In this document: piece after piece, positions 1 through 12,800 of the stretch
Numbering within the stretch: the stretch's first letter is position 1
How the letters are laid out: each line of letters opens with the position of its first letter
Origin: Labia minor
Taxonomy: Eukaryota; Arthropoda; Insecta; Dermaptera; Spongiphoridae
DNA: 64,000 bases
Direction: 5' to 3'
NCBI GenBank assembly: GCA_963082975.1
Contig: OY720344.1
Location: forward strand, 12,883,580-12,947,579
Notes under the pieces: generated by a model
Told to the model about the DNA's origin: nothing
Databases searched by the model: none
The model's input: the letters and a program-made list of their open reading frames with translations, nothing else
Made by a program: the position numbers and the translations under genes

Positions 1-188
1 ATCTATTCATTTTATATAATTGCTATTTGAGATTATCAATATATACAATTTGTACAAATAATGTGTCGAATCGTAATTACACTCATATAATAATATAATA
101 GTAAATATCCAAAAGTAATTAAACAAAAAGAGAAATTCGAGTATTAAATTTTATATTTATGAAATGGTATCTGGAATGAGAATTCAAA

Positions 189-227
<39 letters not shown>

Positions 228-2906
228 CCTTTAATAATAAACAACAAACAACTGTTTCGTTTATCGTGTCATGTATTAAATAATTTTACAAACCAACATA
301 AAATGAGCGTAGTTTAGTAAATATACAAAAAAAAAAACATTGAACATATTATTATAATTTATTTTTATATAAATAATAAAAATATTCAAATATTGAAAAA
401 TTATTATCTTTAAATCAAGGAAAGCAGGATAAAAACATTCAAGTTCAAAAGAAACTTGAATACCTAAAACAAAGTAACGTTAATAATTTTTTTGACAAAT
501 AAAATCTTGTTAGAAATTATATAAACATTTGAATACAGATGAAAGGGAATTGGATGCTTATACATAATTCAATCCTCAAAGTTATTCAATGTTTACTAAA
601 TATGAAAGGGGCTCTTGATCTCTCTTTGAATTATCAAGTTGAAAACGACGAATGAATTCTCATAATTCATTTCCTAAGTAACTATCAGGAGCCTCACTTC
701 AAACTATTCTTTACTATTTGTAGAATATTTCTTCTTCTTCTTTGATCAATACGCAAATTTATATATATATATATATATATATTTATATTTGTGTTCAATT
801 AATCAAAAATAATTTTTTATTTTTTTAATTGATATTACACATGATGGATTTTATATTCATATTATATACATATATGTATATAATAAGTTTAAAAAAATGA
901 AATTGATTTGTATACTTTTATATTAAGTGACAATTTCATTTTAACATTTTTTTTTTTTATCAATTTTAAATATTTGCTTTTTTAATTTATTTTCATCTGA
1001 AATGAAACCTTGACCAACAGCTCACGTGTGAGCAAATTCGCTCCACCCTCAAGTAGAGGCATAAATCAAATGAATAGAAACAGTAATTTAATACATTATA
1101 TAGAATCAGAATATTAACAAAAAGATAATTAACTTTTTTTGGTATTTTTATTATTATTATTATTGCTATTTAACTTAAACACAAATGATTAATAAATTAA
1201 ATTTTATAAGAAACATGATTTTATTTAAAATGTTATATAAAATACATTCATTTTCATAAATAAATTTGAAATTACATTTATATGTGTATATATATTAACA
1301 AACAATGTATATTTTTAATGTAATTAATAATCTATTTTTTATTACTAAATCTGAATTGAATTATTATTATTATTATTATTAGCAGTATAACCACTTTCCA
1401 CATCAATTATTCCTATCCAATTTCCCTAACTGTCTATATTGTCCCTATCATTACTTACTTCTCAATAATTCTTTGTTCATTCTTTTGAATTGTGAGCTCC
1501 GCTCATTGAAACCTTCTAGAATATAAAATTCTAAATTTAAAGATAACTACAGATCATGTAATTGTCCTCTGATAATTTATTTTTCTTTATATATTTAATT
1601 AAAAATAATTTATAATATCTGAATACTTAAAGATTAGAGATAAATTATTTAATAAAATATATTAAAAAGTATTTTAATAATAAATAATTTAGTAAAAAAT
1701 ATAAAAGAAATTCCACCCTTATTTTCATTACATTTACATTTTTTGACTGTTCTTATTCTCTTCCATCATATTGCCCTCTTATATACCCCCTTGTTCTCAC
1801 CGCTCCTCCCTCTTTTCACTCCGTATTTTACTGATTTTTTTCCAATTGATTTCCTCAAAAATCTACTCTTTTTCAGACTTTTTTCGTTGTCAAATAACAT
1901 ATCTCCCTTCGTAACGTTTTCAATTTTATAATTATGAATTTTTTAAATTAATCAACAAATGAAATTTTGAAAAAAAACAAACAAAAATAATAGATTTGAA
2001 TTAAATACGACTTTAAAACAAAAACAACAAAAAGAAATATCTAAATAATAAAGTAAATTAGTCATACTATGAAATAAGATTTATTTACAACATGAAAAAT
2101 TGCCTGAAGAAGAGTTTAAAAAAAAATCATAAAATAAGTAAGCAAAGAAAAGCTATTGGAATTTTTGGCTTTTCTTCTCATTTAAAATTTAAAAATATAC
2201 TAAGAGAGAAATCCCTTCATTTAAGAATTTCCTTTGAATCATTTATAATTTTAAATCAGACCTAATGTAAATTGAAAAAGTATTGCCAAAGAAATACTCT
2301 CTATTCGGTACATTCTTCTTCTTCATTTTCTTTTTAAAAAAAATTATATCATATAGATATATATATATAGTTAATTGAAGAATTTTTTTTCTTTTTTCTT
2401 TAAAAAAAGTGTTTTCTAGTGACGTAATCCATCCTATTCAATTGTTTCTATAAATATGTATTATAAAAAAACAAATTATATATTTTATATATAGTATATA
2501 TGTATAAGATTTCTTTATACTGGAGGATTTATAATAATTAAAAGTATATGAAATCAAAATATACACATTTCATTGTTATTATTATTTTTTTTTATAAAAT
2601 CAAGAGAGATACAATATGAATATAATAAAAGAAGATGAACTAAACTCTTCTATTTTTGTTTTTTCTATTTATATAAAAACTTGCCAAAAAAATGTATTAA
2701 AGCTTTAATTTTCATGTTTTTCCACAGACTATAAACCCATTAAGAGTTCCCCATTAATGATCTAATTCAAGGCATTCAAAAATAAAACGAGAAATTGCAG
2801 CTACCCTCCTCATTATGAAGTTTGTAAATTGCTTCTTCATTTATATCCAATTTTAATGTCTCTTTATTATTGGTAATATATTTTATTTTTACATTAATTC
2901 AATATA
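1..2906. other. A+T-rich 3' flank without a recognised gene
   Basis: No coding exon, RNA gene or complete repeat is recognised. The stretch holds (AT)n runs at about 190-223 and 757-783 and short (TAT)n runs near 1150 and 1363. A small 62-codon frame near 1743 has no family features and is composed of T-rich codons. Confidence 0.6.
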
Positions 2907-2916
2907 AAGTTATTAT

Positions 2917-3196
2917 CTTCTTCTTCTTCGTTGTCGATAACTTCCTAGCGGAAGTGTCGTGGCCCTAATAACTCCACAGGAGTCATAGGGTGTTCATGGG
3001 AAAATTTGACCTTGCCTTCTTCGGTGGGGCAGCCGATGTTAAATTGAATTAAATTTTTATATTTATTTTTATTTTATTTTATTTTTTATTAATTAAATTA
3101 AATAAAATATATAATCTTGAGTTCTATGCTGGGATTCGAACTCAGGCTTCCTGTGTAGAAATCTAGTACTCTACCCACTCAGCCATGCTGCCCCCT
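2917..3196 (-). mobile_element. tRNA-derived SINE with 10-bp target duplication
   Basis: Read on the minus strand, the head has a tRNA-like A box (TGGCTGAGTGGG, 3185-3174) and B box (GTTCGAATCCC, 3141-3131). The body follows, and a (GAA)n tail sits at 2917-2930. The element is flanked by a perfect duplication AAGTTATTAT at 2907-2916 and 3197-3206. Its body shares the segment AATTCAATTTAACATC plus GCTGCC with the SINE at 22986. It would move using a LINE reverse transcriptase. Confidence 0.88.
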
Positions 3197-3206
3197 AAGT
3201 TATTAT

Positions 3207-3608
3207 ACAAAATTTAATTAATTTTTTTTTTTTTGAAGGATTTTTGTTCTTGACAAAGTTAGTTTCAATTATTCAAATAATTTTCATATGATATGTATAA
3301 GATTAGGTATTCAAAAGGGAAAAAAACCTATAATAAAAAAATAATTTCAGAAGTTGTGTATTTTAATAATGTTTCTATGAATATCTAAATTATTTATATT
3401 ATATAAATTATTATAAATTTAAATTTAATTTATAATATATATAAATTTGGAAATTAGTATATAGGAATCAATGTGACTATAGTGATAATGATTATTTGTG
3501 ATAATAATAAAATAAATAAAATAACTTGGTATTTTTTTACATATTCTATTATTAAGCAATTTTCATTTTTTTAATGATATATACATAATGTATTTACAAT
3601 TTATATTA
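3207..3608. other. A+T-rich stretch downstream of the gene
   Basis: Nothing beyond simple A+T-rich sequence is seen here. It lies between the SINE's right target duplication and the probable poly(A) signal of the takeout-like gene. Confidence 0.5.
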
Positions 3609-3725
3609 TTTATTTTTCTGATAAATAAAAAAAAAGAGCAACTAGCTTAATAAAGCAGAATTAATAAAAAATAATCTTCAAAATTGATGGTATGATATGT
3701 TGAGTAGATAAATATGATATTTATT
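3609..3725 (-). terminator. candidate poly(A) signals of the takeout-like gene
   Basis: AATAAA occurs on the minus strand at 3725-3720, just after the stop codon, and again at 3614-3609, about 112 bases further. The second is the more plausible distance for a 3' UTR. In DNA this A+T-rich the hexamer is common by chance. Confidence 0.4.
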
Positions 3726-3880
3726 TTAATTAGGTAAGTAAATCTCATCAAAGGGCACATCGGTCAAGAGTTTACTGAAAGTATCTAAAATGATAACACC
3801 CAATCCTTTTCCAAAAGATGGACCAATATCATCAATAATTAAGTCTTGATTGTCATTGAAAAATTGATTCAGGTTGCTTC
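3726..3880 (-). CDS. takeout-like exon 6 and stop
   Basis: The acceptor TTCTATTTTAG opens the exon. It encodes NLNQFFNDNQDLIIDDIGP and the C-terminal helix, ending DVPFDEIYLPN and a TAA stop. This is the canonical C-terminus of the family. Confidence 0.95.
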
Positions 3881-6800
3881 CTAAAATAGAAAGAAAATTA
3901 TTTAGCATGAAAACAAAATATAAAAATAATTTTTATTTACATTTTAAAGTCGATTTCAATAATTGTTTTGAAATATTATGTATTAAGTCCAATTATAATT
4001 ACTATATGATTTAACTATTATATAAGTATTTTAATATTATTATATTTTAGTGTATATAATGAATGCTTACTTAAACGTTATTAATCTACTTTGTTAACAA
4101 TTTAATATTTCAATTTTAAAGTTATAAACTTTGAATTGGAATTTATAGTGAAATCTTTTCCATCGCTTTATTTACAAATAGAATTTTAGAAGGTTAAAAT
4201 TTGCACTTTATAAATTACTAAACTTTAATTAACCGATCTTGACCTTACGAATACATCAATAAACAAATGAATATCAAGAAGAATCTTCTCTTTCAAGGAT
4301 TTACACTCAAAAATGAACCAAAATATTGCTGACATTTCTTTAAAATATTATATAATTAGTTTATATTGGAAATGGTAATAAAATATTTAGAAATTTTTAT
4401 ATTACTTAATTCTTTTTATTAATTTTAATAATAAAGGAAACTTCATTAAATATAAATATAATAAGTTGACCTGTGGCCAGGTCCGAACCGACCGACGGTT
4501 TGAAATAAATTAATTTCCAGCTACAGAAACAATTTCAAATAATTTTAATATATCTATTAATGTAATAAAAAACAGATATGGATATAACATAAATATTTTT
4601 AATTTTATTTTATTTATAATATATATGTAAGACCAGGCTGTGACGTCATGAATGGCTGGATGACGTCATATAATTTTAATTAAGAAAAAACTGATAAAGA
4701 TGATTTTTCTCGAGTATAAAACCAATGCAAAGTGAATGATTCGTGATGATATGTAAAAAATCTCCTCATGTGAAATTTGGTATGAAAATAACCCTTCCCT
4801 TACTATCGTCGATCGCTAATACTACCACTTCCGGTTTCCGGATTTGCACCAAAAGTTGATCAATTCATCCCACTGATGCATTAAGTAAATATACCAAATT
4901 TCATCAAAATCCGTTCAGCCGTTCAGGCTGTACACATCTATACGGACGGACGGACAGACATCATGCTAAAAATACTTTTTTACCGACCGACGATAGTAAG
5001 GGAGGTATTGTTTTCACACCAAATTTCACATGTGGAGATTTTTACATATCTCCACGAATCATGCATTTTCTAAACAGAAAAAAGTATTTTTAGCATGATG
5101 TCTGTCCGTCCGTCCGTATAGATGTGTACAGCCTGAACGGCTCAACCGATTTTGATGAAATTTGGTATATTTACTTAATGCATCAGTGGGATGAATTGAT
5201 CAACTTTTGGTGCAATTCGGGAAACCGGAAGTGGTTGTATTAGCGATCGACGATAGGAAGGAAAGGGTTATTTTCACACCAAAGGAGATTTTTTTATATA
5301 TCACCACGAATCATGCACTTTGTATTGGTTTTATCCTCGAAAAAAATCATATTTATTAGTTTTTTCTTGATTTAAAATTATATGACGTCATCCAGCCATG
5401 CATGACGTCACAGCCTGGTCTTGCATATATATTATAAATAAAATAAAATTAAAAATGTTTATATTTATTATTTATGTATCCATATCTGTTTTTTATTACA
5501 TTAATAGATATATGAAAATTATTTGAAATTGTTTCTGTAGCTGGAAATTAATTTATTTCAAACCGTCGGTCGGTTCGCACCTGGCCACAGGTCAACTTAT
5601 TCTGTTATGAAAATGCATGATTCGTGGAGATATGTAAAAATCTCCACATGTGAAATTTGGTTTGAAAACAATACCTCGTCGGTCGGTAAAAAAATAAAAC
5701 TAAAAATAAATTATATACAAAAATCAGTTTTATTGAATGATTCGATTTTATTTTAATTTATTATTAATAATAATAAAATATTTGAATCAAATATGAATTT
5801 TATTAAATTATCCTTTACCACGATATAATTTTGGATATTTTATCTTTATTTATCACTCTTTTTATAATATTTATAAATGAAAAATTGATTTTATTTATAT
5901 ATATTAAAATATAATAAAAAAAATCTCTTAAATAAATAAAGAGTTCTTCTTTAAAAGAGAATTCAGAAAAAAGGGGTCTCGATTTGTTCGATTGACCCTT
6001 TCGAAAAGGGAAGAGTGATGGAAGAGTAAGAGGAGAGGAGAGGGAGGAGGGTTAGGGTTAAAATTAGAGGCGAATGAACAATACTCGATAACATGGAATC
6101 CATCATTTCTATTTCCATCTTCTCTTGTGCCTTAACATTTTCAAGTGTTTGAGAACAAAACCAAGAAAAGAAAAGGGAGGTGAGGGGATCAATCAAGTGA
6201 TTAATAGCCAACCAAAGAGGGATGCTGACCAGACGAGCAAATGTCGATACTTATTAAACCTTTGCTCACAATTCTATCTCCGTATACATACACATGGACA
6301 AATTCACATGGAAAATGACTTTCAGACAAATCCAATGATTAACCTTTGACAAATTGGTTTTAAACAAAGATGGAAACAAAATGGAATGATTAGAATCGAG
6401 CTACTATGATATTTTTGGACCATTTCTAAATTTTTTAAGTAAGTTAATAAAAATAAAACAACTCTTACCTAAAACTCTATTCTCCTTAAATGGATGAAAT
6501 AGAAATCCAGCAGATTTTTGTTTGAAAACTAAATTTGGTGAATGTAATTTTTGTAAAGTAGTGCCGTCTTCAAAAGATTCCTTATCAAAAAGAGCGGTGA
6601 AAGCAAAATCTACATTACCTAAAAATAGAATAAAATAAAATGTTTTTTTATTATTATATTTATATAATAAATAGAAATAAAAAAAAAATATAATAATATA
6701 CTTACTAATGTTTATGTGAGCATTTCCTTCACCTTTGAGTGGGAGTAATAAAATTTGTCCATTTATTTTATAATCACCTTTAAATTGAAGAAGAGGTACA

Positions 6801-9800
6801 TTACCATTTAAAGAGATTTTATTTTCATCGAAATTAACTCTAAAAAAAAAAATTATAGATTTAATTTGGTTATCAAAATGTCAACATTTTCTTCTTCTTC
6901 CTCTTATTATTAAGTTTCTTTATCAGGAATGATTTAGGGGGAGGTGAAGAAGAATTCAATTAATTTTATTAAAATGGGCGAGAGAAAAAAGTCTTAATCT
7001 TCAGGTTCTTCATTCTAAATTACAATACATATATTTGTTCCTTTGATTTGCATGATCTCTATGTGTACCATATTTGTATTAATAGAAAACAAAATGATTT
7101 ACCAATTAACAAATTTTCTGATCGAGTCGTAAAAGAAAAGTAAAACAATTTTAAAAACTATATATGTAGTATACATATATTATTTATATAAAAATATAAT
7201 GCATGGTAACTTGTATGTATACGTATAATAGATGTATATACAATATTTCTATTGAATGATAGTATATTACAAATTACAAACATATCGAAATATATATTAA
7301 TTTAATAATAATCAATATAAATAAAAAAGTTAAAAGTTGATCTCTTCAATTATTATTATAGGAAATTATTATTTTTCAAATTCTTATTTATATTTTTAGA
7401 AATTTTTTGAAACCACAATAATGATGAATGCTTTAATATAAATATATGTTAAACCAATAAAAATAAATATTATAGGTAAATAAAATTATTATATTAAAAA
7501 ATTTAAAATGTGCAGCATCGTACACGTAGCGGAAGTGAAACTTCTTACAATCTAGAGAATAAGAGAAATTTTAGTTGAGAGTGTGAGTGAGAGAGAAATA
7601 GAGAAAAAGAAAGGGATCATTTCGAAAGACATATAACAGTATAAAATTTTCGTAACAAATATTCGCTTTATTATTATTATTATCTACTCTATCATCATAT
7701 TCACGATTTTTAATTCATTGACCCAGTAGAGGCTGAGAAATATTATTTTTGATAATATTTTAAATTTGAATATACTGACATATTAACGGATCAAGGATAT
7801 TATCAAATAATCACAGGACACAGATTTAAATAACGTAATTGCAAAACACAATGATATATATAACGTACACAACGCGTGCTGATTCAGCTGTTAATACATA
7901 TAGTTATAGCGTATAATGTGTAGCGTCTGACGCGTACATCTACAACGCGCGCATGCCTACCAATCTATATCTATCCTGTTCTATCGCTGGGTACTGAGTC
8001 CATATGTCGCTCTCTCTTTCTCCGCTGTCGTGTGGCGTCTAAGGTCTAGGCTATACGTACTCGCGCGCATGCGCGTCATACTATATTCTCTTCTCTGTTG
8101 CTCGTACGATGCTTCCTAAACTATTCCCCCTTCAAGGAACTTGGACTTTGGACCTAGCGTATGAGTGGGGATTAGAACGAAAGACCGCACAAAAGGGAGA
8201 CGCAGATAGCCTAAACTGTATAGCTCTCTTTCTCATTCTCACTCGTTATATATCTTTTTTCTCTTTTGCGTTACGAAATCTCAAAACGTTACATTTCTCT
8301 CAATTCACTCTCCATTCTCGACCAAATGTCAGGACGCCGCTAAAGAAGTTTCACTTCAATAATTATATTTATAGAAATGAGCTCTGGCAGAGAACCGACC
8401 GACGATTTGAAATAAATTAATTTCCAAACAACATTATATATATAAAGTATAAAAAAAATATTTTTAAAACTTGAATTAAAATGACTAAAGTATATTATCT
8501 TGGTTTTTATTTTTAGTTTTTTTACTCAATTATTAATTACTACTATATTTTAAGTGAAAAATTTCCGACAATGAATATAAAATTAATTGTATTTTGTAAA
8601 TTATCACTTCCGGTTTCCAAATATACACCAAAGTTGATGAATTCATGCTATTAATTCATTAAGTAAATATACCATATTTTATCAAAATCAGTTGAGCCCT
8701 TCGAACTGTACACGTCTATACGGGCACACAATGGACAGAAGGACGGACGGACACACAACGGACAGACGGACAAACATCATGATAAAAATACTTTTTTCTG
8801 TTCGTGGAGTAAATGTAAAAATGTCCACATGTGAAATTTGGTGTGAGAACAATACCTTCCTTTCCTATCGTCGGTCGGTAAAAAGGGAATATATAGAATT
8901 AAATTAAAATAATTATCTGTTTTTAATATGAAATAGATTTCAATTTAAATATATAAATAAGTGAAAAAGTTCACTTTTATAATTAAAAGTATTAGGTATA
9001 ATTTATTTACTTATTTTTAATTAATTATTTTAAAAATTGCAATAGTATTGATAGAATTAATAGGAATAGTTAAGTTTAGATATGATATTAATAGGAAAAT
9101 ATAATGATGATGTCAACACCAATATTTAATGATGATCATCATTAACGATTAGTTATTTTTGAATATTTAGTATCGAAACTAACATTTTTTTTCAATCATT
9201 TGTTTTTAATCAAAAAAGTTATTTTACCTATTTATTTATTATGATTATAAACGACTATAGATTGAATTAAAATAAATAAATATTCATTGTTATTTGATAT
9301 GAATGTATAAACATATATAAATAAATTATAACTAAATAAAAACTAATCATGTTTATTTGTAAATATAAATTATAAATAAAATATATAAATTCAATACCTA
9401 TATGATATTACATATTTATTTAATGAAATAAAATAAATAAATATTAAAATAAAGATAATTATTCTTTGAAATATATATATAATATATTATTTAGTATTAT
9501 TTTATTTTTTATTATTTATTATTTAATTTATTATTTAGTACATATTAATATGAATTGTATTATTAGAAATTATCCATTCAATTTTTCAATTCGTTTTATT
9601 AGGATTTAATTAAAGCCGTGTTTCATTATCTTTAAAGATTTAATGAAATGACTTCTAGACCAATAGTCATTAACATTTAACTAGTTTTCTTAATCTTTGA
9701 ACTAGCAACTACTTTTATTTTAGTCCCTTATTTGAAAGAGCCCCGTTGAATTAATTTAATATATACCATATATGTATATAGATATTTAAGCCACAGAATA

Positions 9801-12800
9801 GCTAAAGCGACTTTACTAACTTTGTGTTATTATCAAATATAGAGGAATATTCTTAATTTCAATAATTAGTATAAATAAGATATAACAAGAATTATTTATA
9901 GTTTTATATTTAAATGATTAATAGATAAATTATAGATATTTAAAAATTCTATTAATGTTTTTACTATCCCGCCAGAGATAGTATTGCGATCACGAAAATT
10001 TTCGATGTTGAGATTTTGATGTTTTTATACGTTTTGAAGGTTCCTGAATCATTTTCACTAAGGTTGAGAAAAATGTCTGTGTGTGTGTGTGTATGTGTGT
10101 GTGTATGTGTGTGTGTATGTGTGTATGTGTGTGTGTATGTATGTAGGCAAGATTACGCAAAAACGGTTTGAGCTAGAATGATGAAATTTGGTACATGGAC
10201 ATTATTCAAAATTCATAGTTTTCTATCAACTTTTGAGAAATGTAGCTCAACCGGAAGAGGGTCATTACCTACAACGTTTTGATTTTTTTTCCTCTAAAGT
10301 GACCGTAAAAATAAAGATATTTGTTTGATAATTTTTCACATGATTAATAATTGTATAAAACTGCTATATATAGAATTTCAGCTTGATTGATTCGCTGAAA
10401 TTACCAGAATTAATTTTTTAACACTGCAAATCTCACGCGCCAACACGTGACGTGGTGCCATCAACAAAAAGCCAAACATGCGCTGGTTTAATATTTATTA
10501 TTTATTATTTATAATTTATAATTAATTAAATTTAATTTAAATATAATATATTATGTTATTTAATCCAATTCAAATTGCGAGATAGTCGAGTGGAGACACT
10601 CCAGCTAATTTATTATAATACTAGCTGCTCCGAGCGCCTTCGGTGCTCTCCATACCTAGACGGGGACTAGTTTTTGGTTGAAAGTGTTTATGTAAAAGGT
10701 TTTCATCCATTTTGTATCAATCAGTATAAGTAGATAAGATATTTATTTGTTTTCTTGTAAAATATATTTTAATTTAATCAGTAAATTAATTAAATATTAT
10801 TATAGCTGACCCGGCAAACGTTGTTTTGTCATGAAAATAATTTCTAGTGGGTATAATAGTTATTCGTGGTATTAATATCTTTTCACATCGAAACTTGCCA
10901 TTTAAAAAGGTTGCTTCGATAAAGTTTTTCATAAATATTTTAATGACTAATCGCGCACCGTTGCGGTTCAAATTACGAATTCAGAAAATTGCTGAAATGT
11001 ATGATCTAGCATTGTAACTAAACTATTTTTAGGTAGATACCACCCCTGGACACACCTTACCAATTAGCGGTTTGATAATAAAATAACAACCTTCGTTGAG
11101 GCCTACTGAATATGCATAAAAAATTTCATAAGAATCGGCCCAGCCGTTTCGGAGGAGTATGATTTCAAAGTTTTGTGACACGAGAATTTTATATATAAGA
11201 TAATATATTAGTATCAGCATAAAAATACCATAATTAATAATAAATAAAAAAAACCTGATATTTTGTTTTTATTAATAGGCTGTGAGCTACGATAATGCTC
11301 ACATATCTATATATATGAGTCAGGATTCTTATAATTAAATTTAATAATAAAAACATTCTTTAATTTTTTATCTCAATGTATTTTAATTTAATGCAGTTTT
11401 AATTATTAATTTCAAACATTTTTAATTATTATAAGTGATAGGAAAATTGAATTAAATAATTGGAAAAGTTAATTTGAAAATTTAGAAGGAATTTGGTTAA
11501 GAATAATTTGTATATATTTATGCATTATTATAAAAGTGTATTGTAGTACTTTGAAGAATACTAGAATATTTGATCGATATTATAAATGAATAAAACCGAA
11601 ATGAATTAATTTATTGGGAATATTCATGCGTATTGAATATACATTCAAGATTTTCAATATTGAATTTAAAATCAAATATAATAAAACATTTTATCTCTTC
11701 TTTCAAAACAATTTAATATATTATTCATCAAATGAATTTTCGTTCTTTTTTTTGTAAAAAGTTTAAATTTAATGTTTCAATTAAACAAAGATATACGTAT
11801 TTTAAATTATTGTATTTTTTTATAGTAGGATAGTATTATTATAGGTATATCAGGTTTTAAAAATTTATCTATGAAGGATCATTTTAAGTATTTAAACTAA
11901 AAATTATCTAATGAACAAATAAATTTCCAAATTGAAATAAATTATATTTTTAAAAGTAGAAATATTTTTATATTTAATTGTATTTTTTTATCTAAAATAA
12001 TAAATTGAATTTATAATTTATATTTAAATTCGTTCATTTAGTATGGTTTTTAGATGTTATTAAAAATATTTTTTACTTTTTTTAGTAATAGTCATTTAAT
12101 TAAAATATTTATTTTAAATTATCATATTTTATCGATTATCGAAGCAATCGAATGTAGAATACAAAATTATGATTTTAATTAATTAAGTATTTAATATTGG
12201 TATTTAATTATGGTTAAGCGTAACAAGGTGTGAAATTAACAAAATCGCATATTTGACGATAACCCCGAGGATTGAAATGAATTTTATATTTTATTCAAAT
12301 ATTAATTTAAAAAAAAAGAAATTTTATCTAAACATGATTAATATGCAATAGATTATAATTTTTAATTAATGTCTTATTTAAATGAAAATCAAATATTATT
12401 ATTAATTTGATTTCATAATCCAAAATGAAATATTTGAAACAATTTTTTCTATTTGAAGAAGATACAAAGACTTTTTAATTATTTTATTTTTGAATATCGA
12501 AATTTAAAATCTTTTTTTTTAAAATAAATTATTTTATAAATTTTTTTTTAATAATTTTTTAATAAACACAAAGTGATTTATGACTATCACTAATAATTAT
12601 ATTATCTTGGTTTTTATTTTTAGTTTAATTACTCAATTATTAATTACTACTATATTTTAATTCTCCGACAATGAATATAAAATTAATACTATATAATTCA
12701 GCCTGTTAAAAAAGTAATTTCGGTACTTTCAGCGATTCAATCAAGCTGAAATACTATATATAGCAGTTTTATACAATGTTTAATCATGTGAAAAACTACC

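Noticed and set aside
1020..1032. Palindromic E-box GCTCACGTGTGAGC as a clock element
   Set aside because: It is an isolated near-palindrome over 2.6 kb beyond the 3' end of the gene; there is no supporting context.
4460..5687. Single foldback transposon with 500-bp inverted arms
   Set aside because: The arrangement is better explained by one F2 element inserted in another in opposite orientation, because the outer pieces are colinear with an intact copy.
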